Source: Ruminococcus sp. (lineage in GTDB: Bacteria > Bacillota > Clostridia > Oscillospirales > Ruminococcaceae). From it: DNA of 51,708 nucleotides. Of the stretch, positions 32,939 to 42,571 are shown piece after piece. The translations under genes were made by a program, and so were the position numbers. The notes under the pieces are model-generated. The model was not told the DNA's origin, searched no databases, and worked only from the letters and a program-made list of their open reading frames with translations. Numbering within the stretch: position 1 is the stretch's first letter; each line of letters starts with the position of its first letter. The DNA lies in assembly GCF_016287535.1 (NCBI RefSeq), contig NZ_JAEFAJ010000021.1:1-51708 (forward strand), read 5' to 3'.

Positions 32939-34003
32939 ATGAATAACGGAGATAAGCGCAGAAACCGCAAGAGAGAAAGATCATCAAGGCGCTATAAAGT
33001 CAGATATGATCGTCTTGTTGCGGTAGTCCTTGTTCTTGTAGTACTTGCAGTGGTACTTGCTTCATGCGCCCATGCGTGCTCTGACAAGGATAAAAATAAA
33101 AACTCCGCTACAAACAAACAGACAACCAACAGCAGTACGACCGGTCAGCAGGATTCTTCCATAATCGACGACCTTACAACAAGCAGCGAAACCGGTTCTC
33201 TTATAACAGGTACAGCCGACGGTCTTAAGCCGTCAGAATCACAGTACCAGAACGAGAGCTTCAAGCAGGAAGATATCTACAGCGGTGACCTTGTTCTCGT
33301 AAATGCTGAACATGAATATAAATTCCCGGAAGATGACATCGAGCTCATAGATCTGTATGATAATATAGCAGACGAGCCTTTCCACGTTGCGGACCTTTCA
33401 CAGAAGCTGGACAAGCCAGTCCTCGAACAGCTCACAGCTCTCATGAGAAGCTTCTATGAGGCTGAGAACAGCAAGGAGCTGTACGTTATCGGTACATACC
33501 GTAAATTTGGCGATCAGGAAGATGTGTACTACAGCGGCAATTCACAGTTCCAGCCGGGTTACTCCGATTACCATACCGGACGTTCTCTCGATCTCGCTAT
33601 AGTTCCATCAGACGGATCAAGCTCCGGCTACTATTCGCCGAGAGGCATCTATGGCTATGTGGACGAGCACGCTGCGGAATACGGCTTTATACTCCGTTTC
33701 CCGGAGGGCAAGGAGTCCTTTACCGGTGAACGCTCAAGAACATACACCTACAGATATGTAGGAGTTCCGCACGCTGTTTATATAAAACAGAACAATCTTT
33801 GTCTTGAGGAGTATATTGACGTTCTCAGGGAGCATACTAATGAGAACCCGATAGAGGTTTCGACAGGCAAAAAGCTGTATCAGATATACTATGTTCCCGC
33901 AAACAAGACAGGCGACACCGAAGTGCCTGTTCCTTCAAACAAGACTTATGATGTTTCGGGCAACAACGTTGACGGTTTCATCGTAACAGTCAGCATGAAT
34001 TAA
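32939..34003 (+). CDS. Membrane-anchored M15 D,D-carboxypeptidase (VanY-like)
   Basis: The preferred start at 32939 has AAGGAG upstream, though spaced 12 bases; the frame is open from 32882. A basic N terminus (DKRRNRKRERSSRR) and one membrane helix (LVAVVLVLVVLAVVLASC) anchor the protein outside the cell. A Ser/Thr-rich linker follows. The catalytic domain carries the M15 zinc motif YHTGRSLDLAI (HxxGxxxD) and a later GVPHAVYI with the second metal His. It should trim the terminal D-Ala from peptidoglycan stem peptides. No van resistance genes are nearby, so this is probably cell-wall housekeeping. Confidence 0.87.
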   Translation: MNNGDKRRNRKRERSSRRYKVRYDRLVAVVLVLVVLAVVLASCAHACSDKDKNKNSATNKQTTNSSTTGQQDSSIIDDLTTSSETGSLITGTADGLKPSESQYQNESFKQEDIYSGDLVLVNAEHEYKFPEDDIELIDLYDNIADEPFHVADLSQKLDKPVLEQLTALMRSFYEAENSKELYVIGTYRKFGDQEDVYYSGNSQFQPGYSDYHTGRSLDLAIVPSDGSSSGYYSPRGIYGYVDEHAAEYGFILRFPEGKESFTGERSRTYTYRYVGVPHAVYIKQNNLCLEEYIDVLREHTNENPIEVSTGKKLYQIYYVPANKTGDTEVPVPSNKTYDVSGNNVDGFIVTVSMN

Positions 34004-34012
34004 AGCATTGTC

Positions 34013-34046
34013 TATGTCCCCCGTCTGATCCGGGGGACATATTTTG
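34013..34046 (+). terminator. Terminator after the M15 gene
   Basis: The stem TATGTCCCCC pairs with GGGGGACATA, followed by TTTTG. Confidence 0.75.
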
Positions 34047-34093
34047 ATTATAGCCGCATATAAAACGGACAAAGAAAAAGAATGGAGATAAAT

Positions 34094-35743
34094 GTGAAAA
34101 GAAAACGTATCATTTCCGCAGTATTGTGTGCTGTGCTTTGTATTACAGCCGCAGGCTGCGGCGGAGACAAGGACAAAAGAGGCGACGGTGCCGGACATAT
34201 GTATGGCGCCGCTCTTGAAGGCAACCCCAAAAGTCTTGATCCTCAGTTTGCCGGCGATCCATCGTCTGCGACCGTAATAAAGAATATGTACAGCGGACTT
34301 GTTATGAAGGACAGCAGCGGCAGCCTGGTATGCTGCAACGCATCGGACTACAGCATATCCGACGACGGCTGTGTGTATACCTTCCACCTGCGTGACGACA
34401 ATTACTGGTTCTTCGACAAAAACGAGAACGACAAGATAGATGAGGACGAATACTTCCCTGTGGTGGCGGACGATTACGTTTTCGCCCTGAGAAGAGTGCT
34501 CGATCCTAAAATGTGCTCCCCTTACCTCATGGACTTTGCCTGCATCAAGAACAGCCAGTATGTATCACAGGGAAGTTTTTCCTCAAGAGGTGTCGGTATC
34601 GAGGCAAAGGACGCCCAAACCCTCGTTATAACCCTTGAACACCCCTGCGCCGAATTCCTCGGACTTATGGCAACTCCTGCTGCATTCCCATGCAACGAGG
34701 ATTTCTTCATCTCCACCAAGGGCAGATACGGTCTCGACGACAGATCGGTCATGTCAAACGGCCCTTTCTTCGTTCGCCAGTGGTTCTACGATCCTTATGG
34801 AAGCAACAATATACTGTATATGCGCAAAAACGAGGTCAATGAGAATAAGGAATATGAAGTGCTGCCAACATTCGTAAGCTTCTCGATACAGGACAGCGAA
34901 GCCGATGTAAAGCAGTGCTTCAAGGCTGAAGAGACCGAATGCTTCTCAACTATGAAGGCCGGCGGGTATAACCCGAAAAAGTACAGTATCACCGGTCAGC
35001 AGGCAACTACTCTCGGACTTATATTCAATCCTCAGGACAATATCTACTCAAATCCCGATATCCGTAAAGCTATAGCGCTTTCTGCCGACAGAAACGCGAT
35101 CAGTGACGAAGAGACGACGGATATATCCCCTGCTTACGGAATAATACCGCCTGCTGTAGACCTCTTCGGCAGGAGCTACCGCGACCTTGCTTCGGACAGG
35201 CAGTTCGACATATTCGATGCAGGAGAAGCCGCAAAGCTGCTCGCCAAGGCAAAGAACGACCTGAAGATAAACTCCGTGGAAAGCGTAAAGATAATCGTCG
35301 ACTCAAACAGCATAGATTCGAGATACCTCCACATTCTTTCCCAGAGCTGGCAGGACAGCCTCGGCATATACCTCGGTATAGAGGACCTGACCTCCGCCGA
35401 ATTCAGGAAAAGGATAGCTGAAGGTGATTACAGCATCGCTCTCTATCCGCTGAAAGCTGATTTCAACAGCGGTCTTGCGGTATTCAATGAGTTCAGGACT
35501 GTTGACTGCCTTAAAAACGCGGCTAACGGTCTTGACTGCGCGGACGCCGTGATAAAGTGTCCCTCTGCTTCGGAGCTTGCCGACTGCTACAGCAGTCAGG
35601 AAAAAGCCCTGCTCGGAGAGTACGGCTTTATTCCGCTGTTCTATAAGAGTTCCTACCTTATCGCAAACAAGGACAACGAGGATATAATCTATGACGCTTT
35701 CACCGGCTCTATAGACTATCGTACAGCCAAGAACTACAGCTAA
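34094..35743 (+). CDS. Family 5 extracellular solute-binding lipoprotein (oligopeptide type)
   Basis: The GTG at 34094 is preferred because GGAG lies six bases before it; an ATG at 34082 has no site. A lipoprotein signal ends in ITAAGCGG, so the protein is lipid-anchored outside the membrane. The rest follows the OppA/DppA fold, with EGNPKSLDPQFAGDPSSA at the start of the mature protein and NPDIRKAIALSADRNAI in the middle. It should bind peptides or similar ligands for an ABC importer. No permease or ATPase genes are next to it, so it probably works with a transporter encoded elsewhere. Confidence 0.88.
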   Translation: MKRKRIISAVLCAVLCITAAGCGGDKDKRGDGAGHMYGAALEGNPKSLDPQFAGDPSSATVIKNMYSGLVMKDSSGSLVCCNASDYSISDDGCVYTFHLRDDNYWFFDKNENDKIDEDEYFPVVADDYVFALRRVLDPKMCSPYLMDFACIKNSQYVSQGSFSSRGVGIEAKDAQTLVITLEHPCAEFLGLMATPAAFPCNEDFFISTKGRYGLDDRSVMSNGPFFVRQWFYDPYGSNNILYMRKNEVNENKEYEVLPTFVSFSIQDSEADVKQCFKAEETECFSTMKAGGYNPKKYSITGQQATTLGLIFNPQDNIYSNPDIRKAIALSADRNAISDEETTDISPAYGIIPPAVDLFGRSYRDLASDRQFDIFDAGEAAKLLAKAKNDLKINSVESVKIIVDSNSIDSRYLHILSQSWQDSLGIYLGIEDLTSAEFRKRIAEGDYSIALYPLKADFNSGLAVFNEFRTVDCLKNAANGLDCADAVIKCPSASELADCYSSQEKALLGEYGFIPLFYKSSYLIANKDNEDIIYDAFTGSIDYRTAKNYS

Positions 35744-35817
35744 TGCGTCCCCGCTGAAACAAGAAGCAAAAGCCCAAACATAGGGCCGACATAAGACAGT
35801 CACCAATATAAAAGTTT

Positions 35818-35850
35818 TGCCCCGAAGCGTGTCAAAAACGCTTCGGGGCA
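35818..35850. terminator. Hairpin terminator after the solute-binding gene
   Basis: A 13-bp stem with arms TGCCCCGAAGCGT and complement. The T-run is weak on either side. Confidence 0.6.
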
Positions 35851-35867
35851 TTGTATTATCATTTTGA

Positions 35868-35959
35868 AGCCGTTAGCTTTTAGAAGCGGCTTCGCCGCTT
35901 TAATAACGGGCGCACGCTGTGCGCCCGTACAATGGGCTAACAGCTAATGGTTAACGGCT
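35868..35959. repeat. Short palindromic intergenic element (MITE- or REP-like)
   Basis: The 92-bp unit has near-identical inverted ends (AGCCGTTAGC and GTTAACGGCT, 9 of 10 paired). It contains two strong hairpins, AAGCGGC-TTC-GCCGCTT (35884-35900) and ACGGGCGCAC-GCT-GTGCGCCCGT (35906-35928). It encodes nothing. It lies between convergent genes. Confidence 0.55.
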
Positions 35960-35996
35960 CATAGAAGTTCTTATGGCAGCCTTGTTTTTTAATATA

Positions 35997-38348
35997 TCAG
36001 CCCTGTGCGACAAGGAGCTTTCTCAGCTCCACTTCGTCAAAAACGTCAACACTTCCGTCTCCGTTAAGATCGAACTGCTCAGCGGCTTCCTTGCTGCTGA
36101 AAGGCGAATCGCCAAGCAGCATCTTCCTAAGCCTTACAAGCTGTGCGACCTTGTAGACCTTCGCGGGCTTTGTTCCGTCAGGCTCAGTGCCGCCTATAAG
36201 CTTTCCGTCAGCGTATACGCAGACATTCTCGCAGCGCTTCGCAAACTCTACGCCGCTTACTATGTTGTCGTAGTCCTCGCCTTCTTCCGTAAGGTCTATC
36301 ATACCTTTCTTGCTCCAGTCATTGGAGGAATCCCACTTCTCACCGTAATAGTTGCCGATTATCAGCTGATACTTCTTGTTTGAGTTGGCAATGGCGTAAT
36401 CAGGCCATGATATCTCGATATAGTATATATCGTCCTTATACTGCTTTGGCTGCGAAAGGACCGCCGACTTGTCAGCGACCTCCGTTTCCACCTGATCATA
36501 AGTCTTCTGAAGCACAAAGCTGCCGGGAATTGTCTTGTTCTCGAATTCCTCTATACTGAAATAGTAGCGTATGGATATATCGTCATGGGGTTCAAGAGAA
36601 TCGGTATTCACAAAGAATGTGAGCTTTGTAACGCCCGAACCTGTCTTTTCGGGAGCGTCAGAGCAGTAGCCTGCCGCCCAGAAGTCATCGCCAGAGAAAA
36701 GCTCCGTATCATCGACCTTTTCAGCAGGCGGGAAATTCTCCTCAGGCTTCATGGTCTTGTCTCCCTTGTAAAGATAAAGACCTGCTGCCGCACCTACTAT
36801 GGCGGCATTGTAGTCGATAGTTACCTCGTTGTATACCCAGTCCCTTGTGACGTCGTTATGCTCGTCGTTCTCATCGGGACCGCCGGCAAGAGCTCCGTAG
36901 AGAACGTGCTTGTGCTCGGCAGGGTCCTCAGCCATAGTCAGTCCGGAAGCAGCGCGGTGATGCGGATACTTTACGGAGTTCTCACCATAGCCCACAACAT
37001 AGCTCCTGCCAAGAGGATTATCGCCGATGATATACTCCATCTGTCCGAGTGACCACTTCGTAAAGGTGTAGTCCTCATTTTCTTCGTTGTATCTGTCCTT
37101 GCCCTTCTGGTACTTGTCGTATACGAGGGCAGTGAACTGAACGGCGGTATTGTATCTTGCGCTTCCCCATGTATCAAGGTGGAAGTATCCTGCGGGAGTT
37201 AGCTTCTTGTTCATCACGGTATTCAGCGCCTTTGCTTCCATTTCCCAGAAATCGAGCACCTCATACTTTCCCCTGCCTATTGCCACACGGGTCTCCTCGC
37301 AGACCTCCGGGTATATGTCCTGTATACGTCCGAATACAAGACCTACGCCGTTCCACATATCGTTCCAGCAGAGAACATATCCGGGAGGAGCATAGTAATC
37401 GATATACTTCTCACAGGCTTCAAGATAATCATGGTCACGTGTTATAAGATAGAGCCAGCCTGCCGCAAAGCAGAAGTCGTCCTCCCACTTGCTTGAGGTG
37501 TAGAAGCTCATAGGACCGTCGCCGCCTGCTCCTACCTTCTTTTCATTTTTATTTGCAAAGTCAAAGAGAGCCTTTGCGTAGTCAAGGCACTTCTCCGCAT
37601 ATTCAGGGTCGGTGTCCTTGAAGTTATAGTAGTTGATAGCAAGAGCCGCAGCGCTCTCGGAAACATCGTCTGTCGTAGGGAGCTCGGAGGTAGCAAAGAA
37701 CGCAGGACGTCCCATAGCGTCTATCTCAGGTGACTGCCAGTAGGAGTGGTCAACGCTTCCGTCGCCTACCTGATAGCAGAAAGCGATAACGTCGCCGTTC
37801 TCGTCACGGAAGGTGCTGCGCATGAAGTAGTCGCAGAAATAACGGCATATAGTTTCCACATGAGCGTCCTGTCCGGTCTCGGTGTAGGCGTCACGGAACT
37901 CATAGTAGCCCCACGATACCACCGAAGCGGCGTAAGCCTCAGGAAGTCCGAACTTGACATGGTCGCCCGCATCGTGGAAGCCGCCTGATACGTCGATATA
38001 TCCGTCGCCGTCAGGGTCGAGTATATCCTTGTACTTTGCCATGAAGGATTCCGACATATTGGTTCCCGAATGTTCGTCGTCAATGGGGTGCATAGGTACC
38101 TTTGAATCATATACATGGCAGTCTCCGCGCCACGAAAGGCGGTTGTTCTCCGATACTCCTGTACCGCACATATTCGCGTCATAGAAATACAGAGTATACT
38201 GAAGGAGCTTCGCCCAGTTGTTCTCGGTCTCGTAATAGTCCGCAACGTCGGGAGTAGCCGCCGCATTCACAGGCAGAGCTGCCGGCGAAGCGGTAAAAGC
38301 AGTTACCGCAGCCGAAACAAGAGCCGATAATCGTTTTATAAATCTCAT
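35997..38348 (-). CDS. GH9 endoglucanase with CBM3c-like module and dockerin
   Basis: This 783-residue secreted cellulase cleaves beta-1,4-glucan. A signal peptide (LVSAAVTAFTASPAALPVNA) is followed by a GH9 domain (about 40-510). Catalytic aspartates lie in GGFHDAGDHVKFGLP, then NPLGRSYVVGYG, HHRAASG, and the acid Glu in YNEVTIDYNAA. The next 190 residues (FFVNTDSLEPHDDISIRYYF onward) resemble the CBM3c module that makes such enzymes processive. The C-terminal dockerin has one good calcium loop (DLNGDGSVDVFDEVELRKLL); the first half (YKVAQLVRLRKMLLGDS) lacks the calcium ligands. It has its own promoter and an AAAGGAATG site. Confidence 0.95.
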   Translation of the reverse strand: MRFIKRLSALVSAAVTAFTASPAALPVNAAATPDVADYYETENNWAKLLQYTLYFYDANMCGTGVSENNRLSWRGDCHVYDSKVPMHPIDDEHSGTNMSESFMAKYKDILDPDGDGYIDVSGGFHDAGDHVKFGLPEAYAASVVSWGYYEFRDAYTETGQDAHVETICRYFCDYFMRSTFRDENGDVIAFCYQVGDGSVDHSYWQSPEIDAMGRPAFFATSELPTTDDVSESAAALAINYYNFKDTDPEYAEKCLDYAKALFDFANKNEKKVGAGGDGPMSFYTSSKWEDDFCFAAGWLYLITRDHDYLEACEKYIDYYAPPGYVLCWNDMWNGVGLVFGRIQDIYPEVCEETRVAIGRGKYEVLDFWEMEAKALNTVMNKKLTPAGYFHLDTWGSARYNTAVQFTALVYDKYQKGKDRYNEENEDYTFTKWSLGQMEYIIGDNPLGRSYVVGYGENSVKYPHHRAASGLTMAEDPAEHKHVLYGALAGGPDENDEHNDVTRDWVYNEVTIDYNAAIVGAAAGLYLYKGDKTMKPEENFPPAEKVDDTELFSGDDFWAAGYCSDAPEKTGSGVTKLTFFVNTDSLEPHDDISIRYYFSIEEFENKTIPGSFVLQKTYDQVETEVADKSAVLSQPKQYKDDIYYIEISWPDYAIANSNKKYQLIIGNYYGEKWDSSNDWSKKGMIDLTEEGEDYDNIVSGVEFAKRCENVCVYADGKLIGGTEPDGTKPAKVYKVAQLVRLRKMLLGDSPFSSKEAAEQFDLNGDGSVDVFDEVELRKLLVAQG

Positions 38349-38386
38349 AAGCTCATTCCTTTCCTGAAAAATAATCCATCAACTAC

Positions 38387-38415
38387 ATTTTAACGCAGAT
38401 CGCACAAAATGTCAA
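38387..38415 (-). promoter_or_regulatory. Promoter of the GH9 gene
   Basis: On the minus strand, TTGACA (38410-38415), a 17-base spacer and TAAAAT (38387-38392), about 40 bases before the start codon. Confidence 0.8.
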
Positions 38416-38469
38416 CGCAAACTTTTATGCGCCGCCATATGCTGTCACTGATATGGGCTGCCGCAATAC

Positions 38470-38498
38470 TTGACACACACATCTGTTTGGTTTATAAT
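38470..38498 (+). promoter_or_regulatory. Promoter of the O-antigen-ligase-like gene
   Basis: TTGACA (38470-38475), a 17-base spacer and TATAAT (38493-38498). This is a perfect consensus, divergent from the GH9 promoter 55 bases away. Confidence 0.85.
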
Positions 38499-38591
38499 AT
38501 AAAGGTATACTCATAGCTGCCGCAGTGCGGTTATTGCCAAACGACAGACTTTGATACAGCTTTATATCATTTATACAAGGGGGTATTCCGA

Positions 38592-39983
38592 TTGCAGGAA
38601 CTCAGAAAAAAACTTTCCGATATCGCAGAACTGATAACTACGGAAAAATCATTCTGCAAGATCATAATATTCATTATGCTCGCTTTGCCTATAGCAGAAT
38701 TATTCGACGAAAGACATTACCAGACATTCAACAGTCAGCCGACTCTCGTGGAGATCGCGGGCTTGACCGCATTTTTCTGCATAGCAGTCCATTTCCTTAA
38801 ACATAAGAATATAAAATACTATGCCTCGGATCTGATATTTCTTCTGCTGATCGTATTCATGGCTTTGTCCGCGGCATTCACACTTGACAAGGAAGCGACA
38901 TTCCTCGGCTTCTACTACGATGAATGGATGACCGACTTTGTCGGATACTTCAGCCTTATGATGGCAGGTACCATGATAACCGACAAGAAGCTGAAAAAAG
39001 AGATAATCCGGGCTTTCTTCATTGTCATATTCCTGCAGACCTTTGTAGCGTTCCTGCAGACCTTCGGCCTCAATATAGACCAGTGCTTCTTTGACACGGA
39101 AGATATACGCTACAGAAAAATGTGCTACGGACTTCTCCAACACTCAAACTGGTACGGAGGTCTCAGTGTGCTTATGTTTGCCTGCGCAGCCGGTGTTTTC
39201 CTCTTTGTGGAGAACAAGCTCGCAAGGAACAGCTCATTTGTGCTTTCACTGGTATGCTTCTATACCCTGCTGTGTACAGAGGCAAGACTCGCTCTTGTAG
39301 GCGTATTCGCTTTCTTTTTCTTCCTTGCGGTATCTATAGCGGTAATGAAGCTCAGAGGCTACAAGAAGGAAAAAATGAACAGTATAATAAAACGGGCCTG
39401 CATACTGGTCGCAAGCACTGCTGCCGTTGCCGCGTTCACCATACTTGTACTCGGCCGTCTCAAATGGAAGTTTGAAAAAACAGCCACCGAGGTACAGGAA
39501 TTCAAAAACGGCAATATCGGTGCTCTCGGAACTGACCGCGCAACTATTTGGAAAGCAGGTCTCAAAACAGTTCCCGGTCACTGGCTCTTCGGTATAGGCC
39601 TCGACAATTACAGACACGCATTCTACATGGATCCCGACTTCAAAAAGGGAATGCTGACGCAGGGCAAGGCACATAATGAATACATACATTACCTTGTAAC
39701 GCAGGGAGCGCTCCAGCTCATAAACTATCTCTCGCTCCTTGTGCTTGCCGCCGTTACAGCAGTAAGAACAGTTATCCATACAGATGATGACGATGAACGC
39801 TTCATAAACTGGATCCTTCTCGGAATGTTCTTCGGCTACGCGGCACAGGCTTTCTTTAACAGCAGTGTAGTCAATGTCGCTCCTTACTTCTGGATAACGA
39901 TAGGTCTGTGCCTTTCAAAAGCAAATCAGCGCCCCTTCGGTTACAGAAAGGCACATAAAAAAGCTGCCGAAGAAAAGAAATAA
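38592..39983 (+). CDS. O-antigen ligase / Wzy-like polymerase membrane protein
   Basis: This 463-residue protein starts at TTG (38592) after a clear AAGGGGG site. It has about ten or more membrane segments. The long extracytoplasmic loop contains LGTDRATIWKAGLKTVPGHW, GIGLDNYRHAF and GKAHNEYIHYLVTQGALQL, typical of the Wzy_C / O-antigen ligase family. Such proteins transfer or polymerise lipid-linked glycans at the outer face of the membrane. In a Gram-positive cell the target may be a wall glycan, exopolysaccharide or glycoprotein. No other polysaccharide genes are adjacent. Confidence 0.85.
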   Translation: MQELRKKLSDIAELITTEKSFCKIIIFIMLALPIAELFDERHYQTFNSQPTLVEIAGLTAFFCIAVHFLKHKNIKYYASDLIFLLLIVFMALSAAFTLDKEATFLGFYYDEWMTDFVGYFSLMMAGTMITDKKLKKEIIRAFFIVIFLQTFVAFLQTFGLNIDQCFFDTEDIRYRKMCYGLLQHSNWYGGLSVLMFACAAGVFLFVENKLARNSSFVLSLVCFYTLLCTEARLALVGVFAFFFFLAVSIAVMKLRGYKKEKMNSIIKRACILVASTAAVAAFTILVLGRLKWKFEKTATEVQEFKNGNIGALGTDRATIWKAGLKTVPGHWLFGIGLDNYRHAFYMDPDFKKGMLTQGKAHNEYIHYLVTQGALQLINYLSLLVLAAVTAVRTVIHTDDDDERFINWILLGMFFGYAAQAFFNSSVVNVAPYFWITIGLCLSKANQRPFGYRKAHKKAAEEKK

Positions 39984-40015
39984 CAGTTTGGAAAAAGCGT
40001 TGAAAACAAACACAA

Positions 40016-40050
40016 AAGCCATGAAGCAGATCTGCTCTGCTTCATGGCTT
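40016..40050. terminator. Terminator between convergent ligase and M60 genes
   Basis: A 15-bp perfect stem with arms AAGCCATGAAGCAGA and complement, followed by TATTC on the plus strand and TTTTGTG on the minus strand. Confidence 0.8.
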
Positions 40051-40081
40051 TATTCATAGTTTCACCAAGTCATCTGCCTGT

Positions 40082-41980
40082 TCAACCGCGAGCCTGCAGG
40101 TGCGGTCTCACAAAATTGTTATCACGATGCTTTTTCTCCGTTTCAACAGTATTCTGTTCAGGCGGAGCCGCAGCCTCATGTTCTGCATTTTCAGGCTTTT
40201 TCTCTATCTCAGGTGCATCCTGCCCCCGCGGAGCTTCGGCGTCATGTTCTTCACCTGTGAGCAGTTTCTCCATTTCGTCAGCGTCCTGACCGGTAACATA
40301 TCCGTCTTTATCGAAATCAGCCTGGAATACCCCCTCAGGTGAAAGTGTTATTTTACCCGCAGCAAAATCTCTTACTGCCTGCGGATCGTTCCTGTCAAAT
40401 ACATTGTTGCCGTCAACATCATACAGCACGGTCGGCAGATCGTATCTGTCCGCAACTGAAAGAAACTGATTGCAGTAATGGGACAGCACGTCAATCCCCA
40501 CATATGAACCCAGAAATTTCCTGAAAGCTTTCTGGTCGGAGCCATATCTCGGATGATTGCTGCATAGATAGTAGAGAACATTTATAAACCTCAGTGCTGT
40601 TCGTGTCGAAAAGGATAAGGTATTGTCTCCGCCGCCGCCATAGGAGCAGCTGCCTGACTCTTTAACAAACTGTATCGCGGTATCCAGAGTCTCACTGCTC
40701 ATTTCAATGCTGTCGCCGAGCATGATCTTTTCTATAACAGCCCAGCCTTCCGAAAAACTGTTTGCGTATTTATCGTACAGATAAAGCTGGTCGAACAGGC
40801 AGTTTTGCAAGGCGTTGTTATCTGCGTTCGCCGAGCTGCTTAACGCATGAACGTAATTGTCGAGTACGGTACCGTTCAGTATCAGGTTTTTGGATCTGAG
40901 TTCGCTGCAGTTCTGTATCGCGGCGATACCGCGGACGTTTACAAGGCCTTCGTCACCCAAAGAGTCATAAGCCGCATAGCTTTGCGTTATGTCATTCAGG
41001 TAGCTGTATGCGTGGGATATCTCATGCATGATTCCCCAGTCAAAATAATCGTCCATGATCTGTCTGCAGTGGTACTGACTTGTATCATCAGGATACTTTA
41101 TAAGTATGCCGACGTTCTTTCCCGTATCGTCCGTGATATAATCGCACTGTGACGAAGGCATGAAAACTGACGGATCATCAAAGCATATGTAAATATCCCT
41201 GAATTCTATTCCTGTTATATCAGACAAACTTGAAATATAGCGTCCGAGAGTCATGAGCCATTCGTCATATTGCTGATCGCTCAGATACGTGCTCTTCCTT
41301 ATGGATAAATGTATCTTCTGCCCCTTGCTGTCAGTTACCTCAGAGTATATGTAACCCTCATCGGCCGCGCTTAAAACGCATGATACCGACACGTCGCAAT
41401 CCGTGAAGCTTCCGTTAAGGAACTGCAGCTTTATATCTGTGTCCTTATTTCCGTAATAGGATATAAAATCCCACTTCACACTGTAAACAGCTGTTTTACT
41501 GTCAGACTGTCCTGTATCTTTTCTGATCTCCAGCCCCTGGGGCTCTGTCCAGTTCTTGTTTGAACCGCCGCTGGGATTGAAAACCTGAAGGGAAATACTG
41601 TTATTGATAATCTCGTCTGTGTCCGTTCCGTCATGATTCGTGATCTGAATCAAAAAACTCAGCGTCTTTCTGTCAAGCGCACAAGTGGAGATCTTACCGT
41701 TAAGCGACTGTTTTGACTTACCTGAGGGGCATTTGTATGTGCCTTTTTTTGAATCGAATTCCCAGTTAGCTCTTGAAGAAAGTTCTACCTTCTGAGCTTC
41801 AGTGCGGTATCTGTTTTCGCTTTGAACAGTCATCTCTGAATCAGTGATAGACATTGCCTGTATTGTTCCCGCTGTATCTGAGGCTGCGGAAGCGGTCAGG
41901 CTACTGCTTATGGATCCGACAGATGATGACGCGATCAAGGCTGCTGACAAAGTACCTGCTATGAATTTTCTTTTACTCAT
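40082..41980 (-). CDS. Secreted M60-like zinc metallopeptidase with dockerin
   Basis: This 632-residue protein has a signal peptide (FIAGTLSAALIASSSVGSIS) and a beta-rich N-terminal part. A peptidase domain carries WGIMHEISHAYSY, an HExxH zinc site near residue 319, with Glu in GDEGLVNVRG as a possible third ligand. The layout suits the M60/enhancin group, which cleaves mucin-like glycoproteins. A dockerin follows (VDGNNVFDRNDPQAV and FDKDGYVTGQDADEMEKLL). The last 50 residues are a low-complexity Glu/Ala/Pro tail with an imperfect 20-residue repeat (HDAEAPRGQDAPEIEKK then HEAAAPPEQNTVETEKK). The ribosome site is CGGAGG. M60 is favoured but not certain. Confidence 0.75.
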   Translation of the reverse strand: MSKRKFIAGTLSAALIASSSVGSISSSLTASAASDTAGTIQAMSITDSEMTVQSENRYRTEAQKVELSSRANWEFDSKKGTYKCPSGKSKQSLNGKISTCALDRKTLSFLIQITNHDGTDTDEIINNSISLQVFNPSGGSNKNWTEPQGLEIRKDTGQSDSKTAVYSVKWDFISYYGNKDTDIKLQFLNGSFTDCDVSVSCVLSAADEGYIYSEVTDSKGQKIHLSIRKSTYLSDQQYDEWLMTLGRYISSLSDITGIEFRDIYICFDDPSVFMPSSQCDYITDDTGKNVGILIKYPDDTSQYHCRQIMDDYFDWGIMHEISHAYSYLNDITQSYAAYDSLGDEGLVNVRGIAAIQNCSELRSKNLILNGTVLDNYVHALSSSANADNNALQNCLFDQLYLYDKYANSFSEGWAVIEKIMLGDSIEMSSETLDTAIQFVKESGSCSYGGGGDNTLSFSTRTALRFINVLYYLCSNHPRYGSDQKAFRKFLGSYVGIDVLSHYCNQFLSVADRYDLPTVLYDVDGNNVFDRNDPQAVRDFAAGKITLSPEGVFQADFDKDGYVTGQDADEMEKLLTGEEHDAEAPRGQDAPEIEKKPENAEHEAAAPPEQNTVETEKKHRDNNFVRPHLQARG

Positions 41981-42306
41981 AATGAACCTCCGTTAGTATG
42001 ATTTGCGATCAGCTCACCGCTCTGGCAGTGCTGATCTCATTGCAGAATGGATTTACTGTGTTTATGCCGGGTAATTTGCCTGAAAATAAGTGTCTGTTTT
42101 CTGAGCGCTCCTCCTTCCGTAATAATTTTATATATACAAAAACCGTGTTCTGAAAAAATATAACGCTGCGCTTTCAAAGGCAGCTCCTGCGTTGGCAAAC
42201 ATCCAAAACGCCTGTTTCACGCGCTCCCAACAGGGAGCCTGACTTTATATCACCTTCTGTGGACTGCAATTTTATATATAATTCTGTATAAAACGACATT
42301 TTTTAT
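41981..42306 (-). promoter_or_regulatory. Long structured leader of the M60 gene, possible attenuator
   Basis: The promoter at 42307-42335 gives a leader of about 320 bases. In order on the minus strand it can form GCTCCC-TGTT-GGGAGC (42223-42238), GCGTT with AACGC (42189-42211), and a terminator-like GCTGC/GCAGC hairpin (42165-42184) followed by GTTATATTTTTT. A RBS-like AAGGAGGAG without a start codon lies near 42112. It could be a riboswitch or protein-controlled attenuator; I cannot match it to a known class. No gene is visible in this gap. Confidence 0.5.
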
Positions 42307-42335
42307 ATTATATCACTAAAAATTTTATTATTCAA
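42307..42335 (-). promoter_or_regulatory. Promoter of the M60 gene
   Basis: On the minus strand, TTGAAT (42330-42335), a 17-base spacer and TATAAT (42307-42312). Confidence 0.6.
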
Positions 42336-42571
42336 TAGATTTTATCAGTTATTTTTCTGTAATGACTTCTTATCACGCTTCAGTATATACAAAACTTATA
42401 CTTAACAAATGTACAAGCTCCACTTTTGGGAATTCAACGTACAAAACAATCACAGCTGACCGGTCGCTGTCAGACTGATAATAAAAAATTTATATATTAA
42501 CCAACTGCAACAACTGCAAGAAATCAGGCAGCAGCATTTAAGGAAGCCTGTCTCTTTTTGTCCCTCTATGA

